A DNA stretch of 64,000 nucleotides, taken from positions 53,634 to 117,633 of the forward strand of contig JACAET010000045.1 in NCBI GenBank assembly GCA_013388685.1, read 5' to 3'. Numbering within the stretch: the first letter of the stretch is position 1; every line of letters starts with the position of its first letter. The notes under the pieces are model-generated. The model ran no database searches, was not told the DNA's origin, and worked only from the letters and a program-made list of their open reading frames with translations. Origin of the DNA: Chloroflexota bacterium. GTDB lineage: Bacteria; Chloroflexota; Anaerolineae; Anaerolineales; Villigracilaceae. This document shows positions 40,728 through 50,993 of the stretch, piece after piece. A program made the translations under genes and the position numbers.

Positions 40728-42106
40728 GAAAACACCTTTTTCCCCGTTTCCAGGGGAACAGATATGGATACGACTGTACCTGATTCTGTAGCTGAATTGA
40801 CCGTCAGTTGACCATGGATGACTGTAATTCTTTCACGCATGATGCTGAGACCAAAATGTTCATTGTTGTCAACCGTTGAGGGGTCAAACCCCCGACCATT
40901 ATCGGCAACACAAATATCGAGAAATCGTTCATTCCACGTCACCAGGATTTGCACCTTGTCTGCCCTGGAATGTTTTTCGACGTTGTTGAGAATTTCGCGA
41001 AAGGCAAAGAAAATCAACTGCTGGGTATGGGTGGGCAGATTGGACGCTTTGCCGATGGTTTTGAAGTCGAGCTGAAATTTTGCCCTGCGCGAAACCGTCT
41101 TGGCATGTTCGTGCAACAGGTTGGCCAGATGAGGGATCGTTTCCGGCTGGATCTTTTTGAGGATATCACGGACAATTTCGTAGGATTCGTTTGCCACATC
41201 CCGCAGCCGTTCCACTTCAGAGCGAACTTCTTTTGGAAGATTGGAGTGTTCGTCGGCATACAGTTGGTCCAATTTGAGATGGATATATCCCAAATTTTGC
41301 CCCAGTTGATCATGAACGAAGGATGATACGAAACGTCTTTCAGCCATTGCCACCTGGGCGGACTGCATTTCGGAAAGTCTTTTTCGATCCTGATTGACTT
41401 TAAGGGCAGTGATAATATCATCGCCGATGTTTTTGAAGACTTCCTCATCCTCCTTCGATAAACGGATCCCTCGTTTGAGCTTGAACTTCAAAACGGTCGC
41501 GGGAAAACTTTGGTCGCGCAAGGTGAGGCTGTAGGCTTGAGAAAAGGACGGTTTTTTCTCGAAACCGAGGCAAACGTGAAGGGTAATCCTGCCGTTGGCA
41601 TTCGAGGGTTTTTCCAGGCAATGCTTGCACGGCTTCAGCGGGTCCCATGTGTAGGCGTTGCCCGATTGTTCTTCCGCCTGCCAGTGGGTGGTTTTTTCGA
41701 ACTGCCCTGTAAGCGGGTTTTCAACCAGTAAATAGACTTCGTCTGCCGATGCGATTTCGCCTGGAATTTTCGCAATCTTGTCAAACAAAGTTTCCCAGTC
41801 ATCGCTGGCGGTCAATGCCAGGTTCAACCTGTGCTTATATTCCAGAATTTTTACAGCCTGTCTGTAGGCACGGTTGGATCGCGCGAACATTTCAATCAGT
41901 ACGCCGGTGGATATCAGCAAAACCGCGTACTGAAACACTTCAAAATAATGAAATGCCTGATCCAGCACGCGCAAGACGAGGAACTCCTGCACCTCCACCC
42001 ACAGCAGGGAACCACCAATGGCGGTAAGAATCAACCACCGCCATTTTTCAAGCATCTCTGCCAGATGTCTCCCAAATTGCAAAAGCTTTGCCGAAAAGTT
42101 TTTCAT
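40724..42106 (-). CDS. NarX-type (HisKA_3) sensor histidine kinase
   Basis: 460 residues. Two membrane segments (about 23-42 and 56-75) enclose only about 13 residues, so sensing is probably not periplasmic. A GAF-like domain (about 90-235) contains C160, C163 ('PCKHCLEK') and C179 ('HVCLGF'), a possible metal or redox site. The HisKA_3 helix has H265 in 'SSFVHDQLGQNLG'. The HATPase domain (about 360-455) has 'NNVEKHSRADKV', 'VADNGRGFDPS' and 'FGLSIMRERI'. Overlaps its response regulator by four bases. Cognate to NarL-type regulators. A Cys-based cytoplasmic sensor next to a copper oxidase cluster suggests a metal or redox cue; that link is inference. Confidence 0.93.
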   Translation of the reverse strand: MKNFSAKLLQFGRHLAEMLEKWRWLILTAIGGSLLWVEVQEFLVLRVLDQAFHYFEVFQYAVLLISTGVLIEMFARSNRAYRQAVKILEYKHRLNLALTASDDWETLFDKIAKIPGEIASADEVYLLVENPLTGQFEKTTHWQAEEQSGNAYTWDPLKPCKHCLEKPSNANGRITLHVCLGFEKKPSFSQAYSLTLRDQSFPATVLKFKLKRGIRLSKEDEEVFKNIGDDIITALKVNQDRKRLSEMQSAQVAMAERRFVSSFVHDQLGQNLGYIHLKLDQLYADEHSNLPKEVRSEVERLRDVANESYEIVRDILKKIQPETIPHLANLLHEHAKTVSRRAKFQLDFKTIGKASNLPTHTQQLIFFAFREILNNVEKHSRADKVQILVTWNERFLDICVADNGRGFDPSTVDNNEHFGLSIMRERITVIHGQLTVNSATESGTVVSISVPLETGKKVFS

Positions 42107-42642
42107 GTAAATAGTCGAAAATAATTAGAGGCGTAGGAGACGTTCTCCCCTGGCGCTTGCCCGCCAGGGCAAGTGTAACGTCGCCGTCGGCGTAAGAGAA
42201 CGCCGACTACGCAAATGGATTTCTAAAGACTTACGGTCAATCACTGAACATAAATACATTATAAGTCCCCAGCCACCTGGTTTGATTAAACCGCGGCATT
42301 GGACATTATCATAAATAAGACGGAATCTGTATAATTTGGTTACAAATATTACAGTTCCATAATAAAAACCCGCCTATGCATTTGCCGAGATGGAAGTCAA
42401 GGGATGTGGATGTAAACGCATCGAAGAACTTCAAACGCGGAGAGGGGAAAACGCCCGCTATATACACTGGGAGTAGACGTTCTTTAAGCGCGGTAAAGGG
42501 GCATTTTGTAGCGTATCGCCTGATCGGTTTTTTGATGAAATTAACAGGGGATTAAAGCCATGCTGGGCGGGTACAGGTGAGCGCCATGGTTGTATTGCGA
42601 GTTTTTTGTAAAAAGGTAGAACCGGCTTTAGTTTCCCTCACA
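42107..42642. other. intergenic region between LacI gene and sensor kinase operon
   Basis: 536 bases. The kinase-proximal end holds a palindromic repeat (42131-42212). The rest is AT-rich with no frame of gene quality on either strand. TATAAT-like strings occur at about 42332-42340 (plus) and 42258-42263 (minus), the latter a candidate promoter for the kinase operon without a clear -35. It separates two functional blocks of the window. Confidence 0.5.
42131..42212. repeat. palindromic repeat, 'GCGTAG...CGTTCTC' family
   Basis: Left end GCGTAGGAGACGTTCTC (42131) and right end GAGAACGCCGACTACGC (ending 42212) are imperfect terminal inverted repeats of 17 bases. The interior has a GC-rich hairpin 'ccctggcg...cgccaggg'. 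A related half copy lies at about 57294-57318. Confidence 0.7.
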
Positions 42643-43632
42643 TCAAGCCTCCTCCTCGGGGAGCAGAGTCTTGGCGGATGACTGGCGGGCGATGAAGCGG
42701 GTGGGGATACGGTGCGGCTGGAAGGGAGTATCGTTTTCCAAAAAATCGAGCAGTTGGCGGGTGGCGGCGGCGCCCCATTCGAAGCGCGAAGCCCCCACCG
42801 TGGAGAGCGAAGGTGTCATGTAACGCGCAATGGGAATATCGTCGAAACCAACGACGGCGATGTCTGCAGGAGCCTGAAGCCCGCGTTCGCGCATGGCGCG
42901 CAGGAAGCCGATTGCCATCTGGTCGTTGGCGCAGAAAACGGCTTCGGGAAGTTCGCCCGATTGGAAGATGGTTTGGGCGGCTTCGTAACCGGAGCCTTCG
43001 GTGAAGTTGCCCTGATAGACGGGCACAGCCAGGTTATGCCGCTTCGCCTCTGACAGGAAGGTTTCCATGCGTTCTGTGTTGTCAATTGAATCTGGCGCGC
43101 CCGCCACAAAAGTAATCCGGCGCGCACCTTGCTGGTAGAGGTGAAAAAAGGCTTCGCGCACGCCTTGGGCGTTGCCAAGGAGGATCGGAAGGAGAAAGTC
43201 ATTTTGCAGCAGACGATCGAGTACCACGATGGGGAATCGTCGTGAAGCCAGTTTGAGGATGGATGTGTCGGGAATTTTGGAATCGAACACGATGGCGCCG
43301 TCCACCTGGCGGTAATGCAGGAGACGGCGCGGGGAGCGGGTTTCCGGGCTGACGATCAGTTCGTACTCGGTGTTCAGGATGACATCGTGAATCCCCTCAA
43401 GGATTTCTTCGTAGAAGGCACCGCCAAAACGGGTGATGAATACGCCAATGGTGCGGGTTTTGACCTTTTTGAGGTGGCGGGCAAAGGCGTTGGGATGATA
43501 GTTGAGTTCTTCAGCCGCTTGCAGAACGCGCTGGCGTGTGGCTTCGCTGATGTTGCCGGTATTGTTCAGCACGTAGGAGGCGGTGGTGATGCTGACGCCG
43601 GCTTGTTTGGCTATGTCGCGAATGGTGGTCAT
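42643..43632 (-). CDS. LacI-family transcriptional regulator
   Basis: 329 residues. The N-terminal HTH is typical ('TTIRDIAKQAGVSITTASYVLNN', residues 2-24, hinge helix to about 60), followed by a periplasmic-binding-protein-like sugar domain ('TIGVFITRFGGAFYEEILEGI', 'VFCANDQMAIGFLRAMRERG', 'DIAVVGFDDIPIARYMTPSLSTV'). ATG 43632 is used because it sits right at the HTH; the longer frame adds nothing. It is the last gene of the sugar-transport operon (42-base gap), so it is likely autoregulated. The best candidate operator in the window is the perfect palindrome at 59860-59879 between the GH94 and GH3 genes. Confidence 0.94.
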   Translation of the reverse strand: MTTIRDIAKQAGVSITTASYVLNNTGNISEATRQRVLQAAEELNYHPNAFARHLKKVKTRTIGVFITRFGGAFYEEILEGIHDVILNTEYELIVSPETRSPRRLLHYRQVDGAIVFDSKIPDTSILKLASRRFPIVVLDRLLQNDFLLPILLGNAQGVREAFFHLYQQGARRITFVAGAPDSIDNTERMETFLSEAKRHNLAVPVYQGNFTEGSGYEAAQTIFQSGELPEAVFCANDQMAIGFLRAMRERGLQAPADIAVVGFDDIPIARYMTPSLSTVGASRFEWGAAATRQLLDFLENDTPFQPHRIPTRFIARQSSAKTLLPEEEA

Positions 43633-43674
43633 GAGGGTCCAGGTGTCAAGTTCCAAGCGCAGGGCGTCCAGGCA

Positions 43675-45009
43675 TCAGGGGGTGGGGACAATACCCAGGC
43701 GCTCCCGTCCGTTGCGCAGGTGTTCGTTTTTCAGGGTGATGGCATACACCAGGTCATTTTGATAATTTGCCAGCATGAGCAGGCTGATACCTTTGTCTAT
43801 GCCGATGACATCGGCGGCGTACCAGTTTTTCGTCAGGTTGTAGGCGTCTTGAAAGCCATATTGTCCTTTGAGCGGTTCGATGCTGTAATAGTTTAGCATG
43901 GCTTGGGCAGATTCTTCGGGCAGAAAGAGGATGGAGGCAATGGCGGCGTAAGGCGGGATCGTGTCGTCCACGCTGTGGGCGCGATTGTCGTAGCCGGAGG
44001 GCGGCGCGCCGTACAAGCCATTATAGCCGTTCGGTCCATCGCAGGCGCTCAAGCCCCAGGCGGAGGGACCCAGGGTGGCGTATTTTTCGTCCATGTGGAC
44101 GGCGAAATCATAGTGGGCGCGCGCGGCATGGACGGAGTTCTCGAACCAGTTCACGCCTTCGCGGTCTGCGGTATTTCGAAAATCGAGCCAGGCGTGGCTG
44201 AACTGATAGGTGAACAGCGACCCAAACCAGGAGTGAATGAAGGGTTCGCCCTCTCCATAGGCGACGAGATGGCGGGTAAAGCCGTAGTACAGGCGGTCGT
44301 CGGTGGGGTAGGTAGGCGAACCTGCCGCCAGCACATAGAGCATCAATTGCTCGGCGTAGAAATCCCAATGTCCCTCAAAGCCTTTTTCAGGGCGGTATGC
44401 CATGTAGAACATATTCCGCGAATCGTCCACGAACCAGTTCCAGTTTACGTCGCGGTAAAGTTGGTCGGCTTTGGTTTGCACGTCTCCGCCGAAGTAGTCG
44501 CCTGCGGTGAGAACGCCCATCATCAGAATGGCGGTGTCTATGCTGGAGATTTCACTGTTCCAGGCGCGTTTGCCGGTTTGCATATCTACAAAGTGATAGA
44601 AGTAGCCTTCGGTGCGTTCCATGCCGAGCAGGGTGTCGAGAGTCTTGTCGGTGCGCTCGCGGGCTTGTTCGTAGGTGATGTATCCCTTTTCGACGCCGAT
44701 GGGATAGGCGCTGAGGGCAAAGCCCACGGCTGCGATGCTGGAGATGCCCGGCGAACCGGGGAAGCGGTCACGGATCAGACCGTAGCCGGGGCTGGCGAGG
44801 TCTCGATTGGCTTGTTCCCAGAAGAAGTCGAATGCGCCTCTCATTTCGTACTCGATGACGGTTTCGAGGGTGGGCGGTTCGGGGGTGGCGGTAATGGCTG
44901 GGGTGGAGGTGAGGGCTGGGGCGGCAGTGGCAGGCTCCGGTGTGGGGGGAGAGGCGCAGCCTGTCAACAGAAGCACGAAAACGATGAGGAGGGAAAACGT
45001 CTTATTCAC
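43675..45009 (-). CDS. glycoamylase-like (PF10091/GH144-type) lipoprotein glycosidase
   Basis: 444 residues from a GTG at 45009 that overlaps the end of the upstream permease gene by eight bases (AAGGA upstream). Lipoprotein signal 'VLLLTGC' with lipidated C18, a Pro/Thr spacer, then an (alpha/alpha)6 domain (about 60-440): 'SSIAAVGFALSAYPIGVEKG', 'FYHFVDMQTGKRAW', 'SSIDTAILMMGVL', 'HAWLDFRNTADREGVNWFENS', 'GIDKGISLLMLANY'. The family PF10091 includes GH144 endo-beta-1,2-glucanases and the matching domain of cyclic beta-1,2-glucan synthases. Anchored outside the cell, it would cut a glucan into oligosaccharides for the transporters encoded in the same operon. Homologous to the C-terminal part of the protein at 19335. 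Confidence 0.85.
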   Translation of the reverse strand: MNKTFSLLIVFVLLLTGCASPPTPEPATAAPALTSTPAITATPEPPTLETVIEYEMRGAFDFFWEQANRDLASPGYGLIRDRFPGSPGISSIAAVGFALSAYPIGVEKGYITYEQARERTDKTLDTLLGMERTEGYFYHFVDMQTGKRAWNSEISSIDTAILMMGVLTAGDYFGGDVQTKADQLYRDVNWNWFVDDSRNMFYMAYRPEKGFEGHWDFYAEQLMLYVLAAGSPTYPTDDRLYYGFTRHLVAYGEGEPFIHSWFGSLFTYQFSHAWLDFRNTADREGVNWFENSVHAARAHYDFAVHMDEKYATLGPSAWGLSACDGPNGYNGLYGAPPSGYDNRAHSVDDTIPPYAAIASILFLPEESAQAMLNYYSIEPLKGQYGFQDAYNLTKNWYAADVIGIDKGISLLMLANYQNDLVYAITLKNEHLRNGRERLGIVPTP

Positions 45010-45940
45010 CGGTGATGCCCGTCCTTTCCACTGATTCGACGAACCATTTTTGCAGCAGGAAGTACATGACCAGCAGCGGCGCAATGTTCAGGAATGTGCC
45101 GCTCATTTTGACGGCTTCGTTGAGGCGGTCGAAGATGTTGACGGTGCCGGGCGGGTAGAGGTTTTCGTATGCCTGGACGAAGCGTGAGAGTTGCATGGGC
45201 AGGGTGGTCACGCCGCCTTCGAGGAAAATGGCGGTGAGGAAGGTTTCGTTCCAGTACCAGACGACAGAGAAGATGAAGGAAACGATGAAGGCAGGCAGGG
45301 CGGAGGGGACGGCGATGGTCAAAAAGATGCGCAGGTCGGAGGCGCCGTCGAGGCGGGCGGCTTCTTCCAGCACTTTGGGGAGGGAGATGAAGCTCTGGTA
45401 GAAGATGAGGATGAAGATGGCGCTTCGGTAGCCTTGCGCCAGCATGGCGGGCAGAATGAGCGCCCAGGGGCTGCCGAGCAAGCCCAGTTCTTTGTAGGCG
45501 AGCATTTGGGGAATGAGGGTATTTTGAGGAGGGATGATGAAGGTGGCGAGGATGAACAGCAGGACGAGGTTTTTGCCCCAAAAGCGGTAGCGCGCCAGTC
45601 CGTAGCCCACCAGCGAGGCGACGAAGGTTTGCAGAAGCGAGGGGACGACGCTGACCAGGATGGATGCCATGAGTGTGTTGGGGTAGTCGAGCACGCGGTA
45701 GGCTTTCTCATAGTTGCCTGTGTAGAGTTCGGTTGGCACCCATTGCACCATCGGGTTGAGCAGGTCGGAGGGACTTTTGAGGCTGGTGACGAACATGAAC
45801 AGCAGGGGGTAGAGATAGACGAAGCCGATGGCAATCAGCAGGGTGTAGAGGAGGGCGGAGAAGAGCAGTCCGCTGCGGGTGCGGCTTCCGAAGAGCAGGC
45901 TTTTCAGCCCGTCGAGGTTGAGGCGGCGCAGGGTTTGCAT
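45002..45940 (-). CDS. carbohydrate ABC transporter permease (MalG-type), pair 2
   Basis: 312 residues with six membrane segments. The ATPase-docking EAA loop reads 'LEEAARLDGASDLRIFLTIAVP' (about 193-214), the mark of binding-protein-dependent importers of the CUT1 class. The large first outer loop and the position after a MalF-type gene (one base gap) mark it as the second permease of the pair. AAAGGAAAGG precedes the ATG. It overlaps the downstream glycosidase gene. No ATPase gene accompanies it; CUT1 systems often share an MsmX-type ATPase. Confidence 0.93.
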   Translation of the reverse strand: MQTLRRLNLDGLKSLLFGSRTRSGLLFSALLYTLLIAIGFVYLYPLLFMFVTSLKSPSDLLNPMVQWVPTELYTGNYEKAYRVLDYPNTLMASILVSVVPSLLQTFVASLVGYGLARYRFWGKNLVLLFILATFIIPPQNTLIPQMLAYKELGLLGSPWALILPAMLAQGYRSAIFILIFYQSFISLPKVLEEAARLDGASDLRIFLTIAVPSALPAFIVSFIFSVVWYWNETFLTAIFLEGGVTTLPMQLSRFVQAYENLYPPGTVNIFDRLNEAVKMSGTFLNIAPLLVMYFLLQKWFVESVERTGITGE

Positions 45941-45941
45941 G

Positions 45942-46820
45942 TCAGTCCCTTTCCTTTTTTGCCTGCCCCGCCAGGAAGAGATAGACGATACCCAGCAGAA
46001 TCACCATCACGGCAAAGTAGAGGAATGCCATGGCGCTGGCATAGCCGATTCCGCCCTGCACGGCGTAGGTCTGGTTGTAAATGTATTGGATGACCTTGTT
46101 TTCGGAAAAATGGGAGAGGGTGATGACGGTATAGACGGCGTTGACGAGGTTGGCGGTGGAAAGCGAGGGGAGGGTAATCTTCCAGTATGCTTCCCAAGCG
46201 GAGGCGCCGTCAATGGCGGCGGCTTCGTAGATGCTTTTGTCCACCTTTTGCAGGCTGGAGAGGTAGATGAGTATCTGCACGCCTGAAAACCACAGGATGA
46301 GGATGAACGAGGTCAGCAGGTATTCGACGGGACTGCGCAGGGTGCGGGGCAGTTGAGCGAGAAATTCCGCCACCGCGGGGACGTTGGCAATGCCCGGAGC
46401 GGCGGTGGCGCCCTGTGCGGTCAGTTCACGGATGACCGGTCCGCTGGTGATGACGACGGGCAGAAAGAAGATCGTGCGGAACACGCCTTTGAATTTGAAG
46501 TTCAGGTTGAGGAAGATGGCAATGATCATCGAAAAGATCAGCACGATCGGCACGGAGACGATGGTTTCGATGGCGTACCCGATAACCCGTTCGATGAAGT
46601 TCGGGTCGGTGAACAGGGCGCGGGTGTAGTTTGCCCATTGGGTGAAATCCAGGCGGATGCCTTCGGCGGTCACGGTGACTTGATGCAGGCTGTAGCGGAA
46701 GGTCTCGATGAGTGGAACGAGCGTGAAGAGCGAAAAGCCCGCGATCCAAAGCGCGATGAAACCGTAGCCATGCAGGGCTTCACGGAGACGAAGACTGATC
46801 CTGCGGCGCAGGGAGGTCAT
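45942..46820 (-). CDS. sugar ABC transporter permease (MalF-type), pair 2
   Basis: 292 residues from ATG 46820, which overlaps the stop of the DUF5696-type gene (ATGA); the longer frame upstream is out-of-frame shadow of that gene. Six membrane segments and an EAA loop ('[24 protein letters not shown]', about 185-208). The segment '[27 protein letters not shown]' forms an extra outer loop. Acts with the next gene as a heterodimeric channel. CUT1-type sugar uptake is inferred from family and context. Confidence 0.92.
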   Translation of the reverse strand: MTSLRRRISLRLREALHGYGFIALWIAGFSLFTLVPLIETFRYSLHQVTVTAEGIRLDFTQWANYTRALFTDPNFIERVIGYAIETIVSVPIVLIFSMIIAIFLNLNFKFKGVFRTIFFLPVVITSGPVIRELTAQGATAAPGIANVPAVAEFLAQLPRTLRSPVEYLLTSFILILWFSGVQILIYLSSLQKVDKSIYEAAAIDGASAWEAYWKITLPSLSTANLVNAVYTVITLSHFSENKVIQYIYNQTYAVQGGIGYASAMAFLYFAVMVILLGIVYLFLAGQAKKERD

Positions 46821-48976
46821 GGTGTATTCTCCACAAGCGCGGCGTCTCTGGGGGGGATAACGACGCCGCGATAGCTGACGGGCTGGTCGGTGTAATTGAC
46901 CACGATTTGTTTCCCGTTGGCATAGGTGATGATGAAGATATCTTCGCGCAACTCGCGGCGGGCGGTGATTGGCTGTCCGCGCACGGGGGCGAGCAGGGCG
47001 TTCATCCGCGCGTAGGTTTGGCGGATTTGCTCTCCCCACTGGTCATAGGAGGAGGTGTAAATCCAGTTCGAGCGGGTGTCGAGCATTTTGGCGGTGGGTT
47101 CGTAGGTCAGGAAGAAGGAGGGGTACATGCCGTAATCAATGTGGCGCAGGATGTCCTCTTCCAGGTTGGGCGAGAAGTTGAGTGCCGCGCCGTAATACGG
47201 CACATACCCCGAAAGCACAATCGGCAGGAAGGGCACGGCTTCGGAGGTGTAAATGTATCCGTTATCGCCCAGCGGCATATCGTAATAGGCGGAGGTCAGG
47301 CTCCAGAGATAATCGTTGGGGCGGTAAAAGCCCAGCCGCACGGGAGATTTGCCCAGCATGTCCTGATAGGCGCGGATGGCTTGCTGACGGTTGAGCGGGG
47401 CGCTCTCCCTGAAGTCGCTGTAGAGGGTGAAGCCGATTCCATCCAGCGCCAGGTCTGCCTCCAGAGAAGCGGCAATGTCTTCGGTCAGGGCGGTGTAACG
47501 CCGCCGCAGGGCATCGAGGGTGAAGTAGGAATTGTGGTAACGATTGTAACCTTCCAGAGTGACGCTGGTGATTGCCATTGCCAGGTCGCGGCGGGGGGAG
47601 TAGCCTTTCTCCTGCCACAGCGCCGCCTGCGGGTCGAGGTAGAGCGAGAAGCGTCCGCCGTTTGCCGCAAGGTTTTCCGCCAGGGAGCGCAGTTCGGTCA
47701 GCGTGCCCAAGCCGCCTTCCAGTTTCAAAGAGAGGGGAGGCATGCTCGAAGCGCCGAGCGGCTGCCAGCCGAAGTAGATGACTTGCGGGTTGGGGATTTG
47801 CAGCCTGTCGAGCAGGGTTTGCATCTGGCGGAGGGTCGTCATGGGGACGAAGCGATGCCAGAACAGCACCTTCTCCTTGTCGCCGCCCAAAAATTCCAGC
47901 CGAATGCCAATGTTCGGGTTGGGATCGGGCGCTTTTTTCAGCACGCCCTTTTCGACGAGATATTGCTGATAACTGCGCGCCATGCCCACATAATCCGCCG
48001 CATCCCCCTGCAAGAAGCGGTAATGCACCACCACGTCGAACTCGTTGGTCTGTCTCTGGATGGTGGTCACGCCGGCGCCGGAGCGGTTGGTCGCCTGAAA
48101 GTAACTTTCGTTGTAGATGAAAGCGTTGTAAAGAAAATTGAAGTTGGTGATGATGCCCGCCGGGTGCGCCTGAAGTTCCCCGTATGCCGCGCCATCCTCC
48201 ACCACGGCGAGGAAGGCATTCCCTTTTTCGCCATGCACCATGCCGAAGACAGGGAAAGAAATGGGATAAGCCCGCTTGATAGCGGGGTCGTAGGGCATTA
48301 CGCCAATCATCCCCAGGTCTGCGCCGTAGTAGCGCCCGTAGAACATGTTCTTTGCCTTGGTCGAATCGGCAAAGCGGATGAGACTGCCTGTGCCGTCGGG
48401 CAGGAACATGTAGCCCGGCGTACTGCCCCCGCGCGTTGCGCCGAGGAAGGGATAGAGATAGACCAGACCCAGTCTGAAGGCGGGATTCTCCTGACGAATC
48501 GATTCCGACGGGACCTCGACCCGCACCCCGTCCGCTTCGAGCCGCAAGCGGACCCGGAGGCTGATTCCGACCTCCTCGAACTTTACCTCCGCCTCGATTC
48601 CTGCCTCGATGGGGGTGACGTTCAGTGTGCGGCCGGCGTTGGTGATGGAGATGCGTTTGCTGATTGCCTTCTCGTCGAGATATTCGATGCTGACGCCGCT
48701 TTGGGCAAACGCCCGCCAGGATTTGTTCAAGCGGTCGCCCTGCTGGAGTTCGTCTATGCCCGAATGCCAGAGGTAGCCGCTGCGTTTGTCCAGCAGTTTG
48801 AAGGCAAGGGTGGATGAATCCACGTAGAGTTCGAAGGTTTCGTTTTCGGCGGTTCGCTGATATGAGGGGGGAATCTCCTGCGGTTGGGCGGGGGCGGCGC
48901 TGGCCCTCGGCGCGAGGAAAAGCCCGATGGTCAGGAGCAGGCAGAGGGTCAGAAAGAGGCGGGTGAAGGGTCGCAT
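46817..48976 (-). CDS. secreted DUF5696-type protein of sugar ABC operons
   Basis: 719 residues. Signal peptide (to 'APRASA', about 27). The domain from about 45 onward starts '[31 protein letters not shown]', the typical opening of DUF5696-family proteins, then a beta-sandwich half (to about 330) and a TIM-barrel-like half ('[16 protein letters not shown]', '[22 protein letters not shown]', '[21 protein letters not shown]'). The overall look (beta-sandwich plus barrel, Trp-rich) is that of a glycoside hydrolase, but I cannot name the catalytic residues or a family number. It starts one base after the NHL-Yip1 stop and overlaps the next permease gene, so it is part of the transport operon. 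Confidence 0.8.
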   Translation of the reverse strand: MRPFTRLFLTLCLLLTIGLFLAPRASAAPAQPQEIPPSYQRTAENETFELYVDSSTLAFKLLDKRSGYLWHSGIDELQQGDRLNKSWRAFAQSGVSIEYLDEKAISKRISITNAGRTLNVTPIEAGIEAEVKFEEVGISLRVRLRLEADGVRVEVPSESIRQENPAFRLGLVYLYPFLGATRGGSTPGYMFLPDGTGSLIRFADSTKAKNMFYGRYYGADLGMIGVMPYDPAIKRAYPISFPVFGMVHGEKGNAFLAVVEDGAAYGELQAHPAGIITNFNFLYNAFIYNESYFQATNRSGAGVTTIQRQTNEFDVVVHYRFLQGDAADYVGMARSYQQYLVEKGVLKKAPDPNPNIGIRLEFLGGDKEKVLFWHRFVPMTTLRQMQTLLDRLQIPNPQVIYFGWQPLGASSMPPLSLKLEGGLGTLTELRSLAENLAANGGRFSLYLDPQAALWQEKGYSPRRDLAMAITSVTLEGYNRYHNSYFTLDALRRRYTALTEDIAASLEADLALDGIGFTLYSDFRESAPLNRQQAIRAYQDMLGKSPVRLGFYRPNDYLWSLTSAYYDMPLGDNGYIYTSEAVPFLPIVLSGYVPYYGAALNFSPNLEEDILRHIDYGMYPSFFLTYEPTAKMLDTRSNWIYTSSYDQWGEQIRQTYARMNALLAPVRGQPITARRELREDIFIITYANGKQIVVNYTDQPVSYRGVVIPPRDAALVENTP

Positions 48977-48977
48977 G

Positions 48978-50993
48978 TCAGCCGCGCAGTCCGATCTCCT
49001 GAATAATCGCCAGGACGAATTCGTACAACTGGTTGAACAAAACGTAGAGAATGTAGGCGGTGAGCAGGAACATCGCCATGGTGAACAGGGTGGTGAGGAT
49101 GTTGCGGATGGTTTCGGAAAGTGAGTAGTTGTGAATTTCTTTGACCATGATGAACAGCATCAGCCCCGTCCAGAACCACATGATTTGGGTGGAGAAGGTG
49201 TAAAGGAAGGTTTCGTTGAGGGTGAGGAGGTTGGAGAGCAGGGCAATCGGCAGGGCGAAGAGGGCGTAGGGGAAGAGGCTGTAGGCGCTGCCAATGAGGA
49301 CGTCGCGCAGGCGTCCTTCACCGTCGCTGATGGTGGAGACCAGGTAGTTGGCGGCGTTCCAGAGCAGCAGGGCAAGGAGGGCGTAGACGATTTCGGTCTC
49401 GAACGGAATCCAGGCGGGACTGGGGTAGGGACTGAAGATGAAGGCGGTCAGGTAAAGCGAGAGGAGGCGGGCAATGACAACCCAAAGGTAGAGGAGGAAG
49501 GCAAAGGTGAGGCTGCCGCGCTGGTCTTTTTTGATGTAGTAGAAACTGTCGGCGGGTTGTTTGATGAAGCGGAACATGAAGAGGAAGTCATCCACCAGGC
49601 GGATGTTTTGCAGCTGCCGCGCTTTCTGGCGCAGGGGGTCCAGCCAGCCGAAGCGTTTTTCGAGGCGGGTGAAGACGGCGGAGGCGAGCCACAAGCCGAA
49701 GAGGGCGAGGAGCGCGCTGCCCAGGTATTGTTGTAAGACGGCGTTGCGGAGTTCCCAGAAGGTTTCGGAGTAGCCGTTGCGGTCTTCGGCGGTGCGGTAG
49801 GCTTGCAGGGCGCGCGAGTAGTCGTTTTGTTTGTAGTAGGCGTCGGCGATGCCCTGATACGCCATGATGAACAGCCCGTTGTAGGTGAGGACGTTCTCGA
49901 AGTGGGGTTTTGCTTCGACGTAAAAACCGTCCATGTAGAGGCGCACGCCTTCATGTACGCGTTTGGCAAAGTCGGTGGCGCGGTAGATGAGGATGGCGTT
50001 CTTGTCCTTGTCCAGCACGTAAAGGTCGCTGCCGACGCGCTCGATGGAGGCGGGATTTGCCAGCATGCCGAGGCGCTGGTCTGCCGTATCCTTTGCGCCA
50101 AAGACGAAGAGGAGAACGCCGTTGGCGTTGTATTCGTAGATTTTTCCGTCTGCATCCACGGCGGCAAGCAGTCCGTTTTCGCTGACGTGGAGGTCGCGGA
50201 AGGTGGTGGAGCCGAAGACGTTTTGGAGCAGGTTGGTGCCGGCAATGTTGAATTTGCGGATGCTGCGGTCGCGGCTGGTGCCGGCGGTGACCGTGTAGAT
50301 GAGCGACTGGCGGTCAATGGCAAGGTTGGAAGGGGAGGCGGCTTCGGTCTTGATGAACTGTTCCAGTTGTTCCTCTGTGAGGAACATGCGCTGTAAGATC
50401 ATTTTGAGCGACATTTGGGCGCGGTTTGCGCCGAAGTAGCCGATGAAGTTGCCGGCGGTGTTCATCATTACCAGCCCGTCCACCGAGCCTTCGCTGACGA
50501 TGTAGAGGTTCTTGCGCGCGTCGAGGATGAGTTTGCGCGGCAGGAATTCGCGGCGCGTGCCGAAGAGCGGCTCGGAGGGACGGCCCAATTCCGCGCGCAG
50601 GCTGCCATCTTGGTTCAGGATGACGATGGCGTTTTTGCCGGCGTCGGCGATGTAGAAGAAGCCATCTTCGTCTATAAACAGTCCCGTCGGCGCTTGCAGC
50701 AGTCCATGCCCGAATTCGGCGGCGATTTGAAAGTCTCCGTCCAGTTTGACGATGCGTCCGTTGCCGGTGTCGGCAACGTAGAGGAAACCGTCGGGGGCGA
50801 GAAACAATTCTTCGGGCGAGGCGAGCGGCAGGTCAATTTCGTCGAGCGGGGTGTAGGCATCTTGTGTCGGGTAGGGAACTCCGCCGGGACCTCTTGCCCA
50901 GGTGGTGTAGGGGGAGAGGGCGCGCGTCCGTGCGGGAAGCGCGGCGGTCAGCAGGAGAATCGCAAAGAGCAGAAGCGGGAGGGTGCGTTTCAT
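48978..50993 (-). CDS. NHL-repeat beta-propeller fused to Yip1-like membrane domain
   Basis: 671 residues from ATG 50993 (overlaps the preceding permease stop, ATGA; the longer frame is a shadow). Signal peptide to about 25, then NHL repeats over about 50-345: '[24 protein letters not shown]', '[24 protein letters not shown]', '[23 protein letters not shown]'. A TPR-like stretch follows ('[26 protein letters not shown]'), then a membrane segment (about 440) and a C-terminal Yip1-like domain (about 490-671) with five helices. Putative sensor or organiser of the transporter at the membrane; no direct evidence. Placed between the two permease pairs in one transcript. Confidence 0.85.
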   Translation of the reverse strand: MKRTLPLLLFAILLLTAALPARTRALSPYTTWARGPGGVPYPTQDAYTPLDEIDLPLASPEELFLAPDGFLYVADTGNGRIVKLDGDFQIAAEFGHGLLQAPTGLFIDEDGFFYIADAGKNAIVILNQDGSLRAELGRPSEPLFGTRREFLPRKLILDARKNLYIVSEGSVDGLVMMNTAGNFIGYFGANRAQMSLKMILQRMFLTEEQLEQFIKTEAASPSNLAIDRQSLIYTVTAGTSRDRSIRKFNIAGTNLLQNVFGSTTFRDLHVSENGLLAAVDADGKIYEYNANGVLLFVFGAKDTADQRLGMLANPASIERVGSDLYVLDKDKNAILIYRATDFAKRVHEGVRLYMDGFYVEAKPHFENVLTYNGLFIMAYQGIADAYYKQNDYSRALQAYRTAEDRNGYSETFWELRNAVLQQYLGSALLALFGLWLASAVFTRLEKRFGWLDPLRQKARQLQNIRLVDDFLFMFRFIKQPADSFYYIKKDQRGSLTFAFLLYLWVVIARLLSLYLTAFIFSPYPSPAWIPFETEIVYALLALLLWNAANYLVSTISDGEGRLRDVLIGSAYSLFPYALFALPIALLSNLLTLNETFLYTFSTQIMWFWTGLMLFIMVKEIHNYSLSETIRNILTTLFTMAMFLLTAYILYVLFNQLYEFVLAIIQEIGLRG

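Noticed and set aside
46907..48817. 636-codon plus-strand open frame
   Set aside because: Antisense shadow of the DUF5696-type gene, a consequence of GC-rich codon use.
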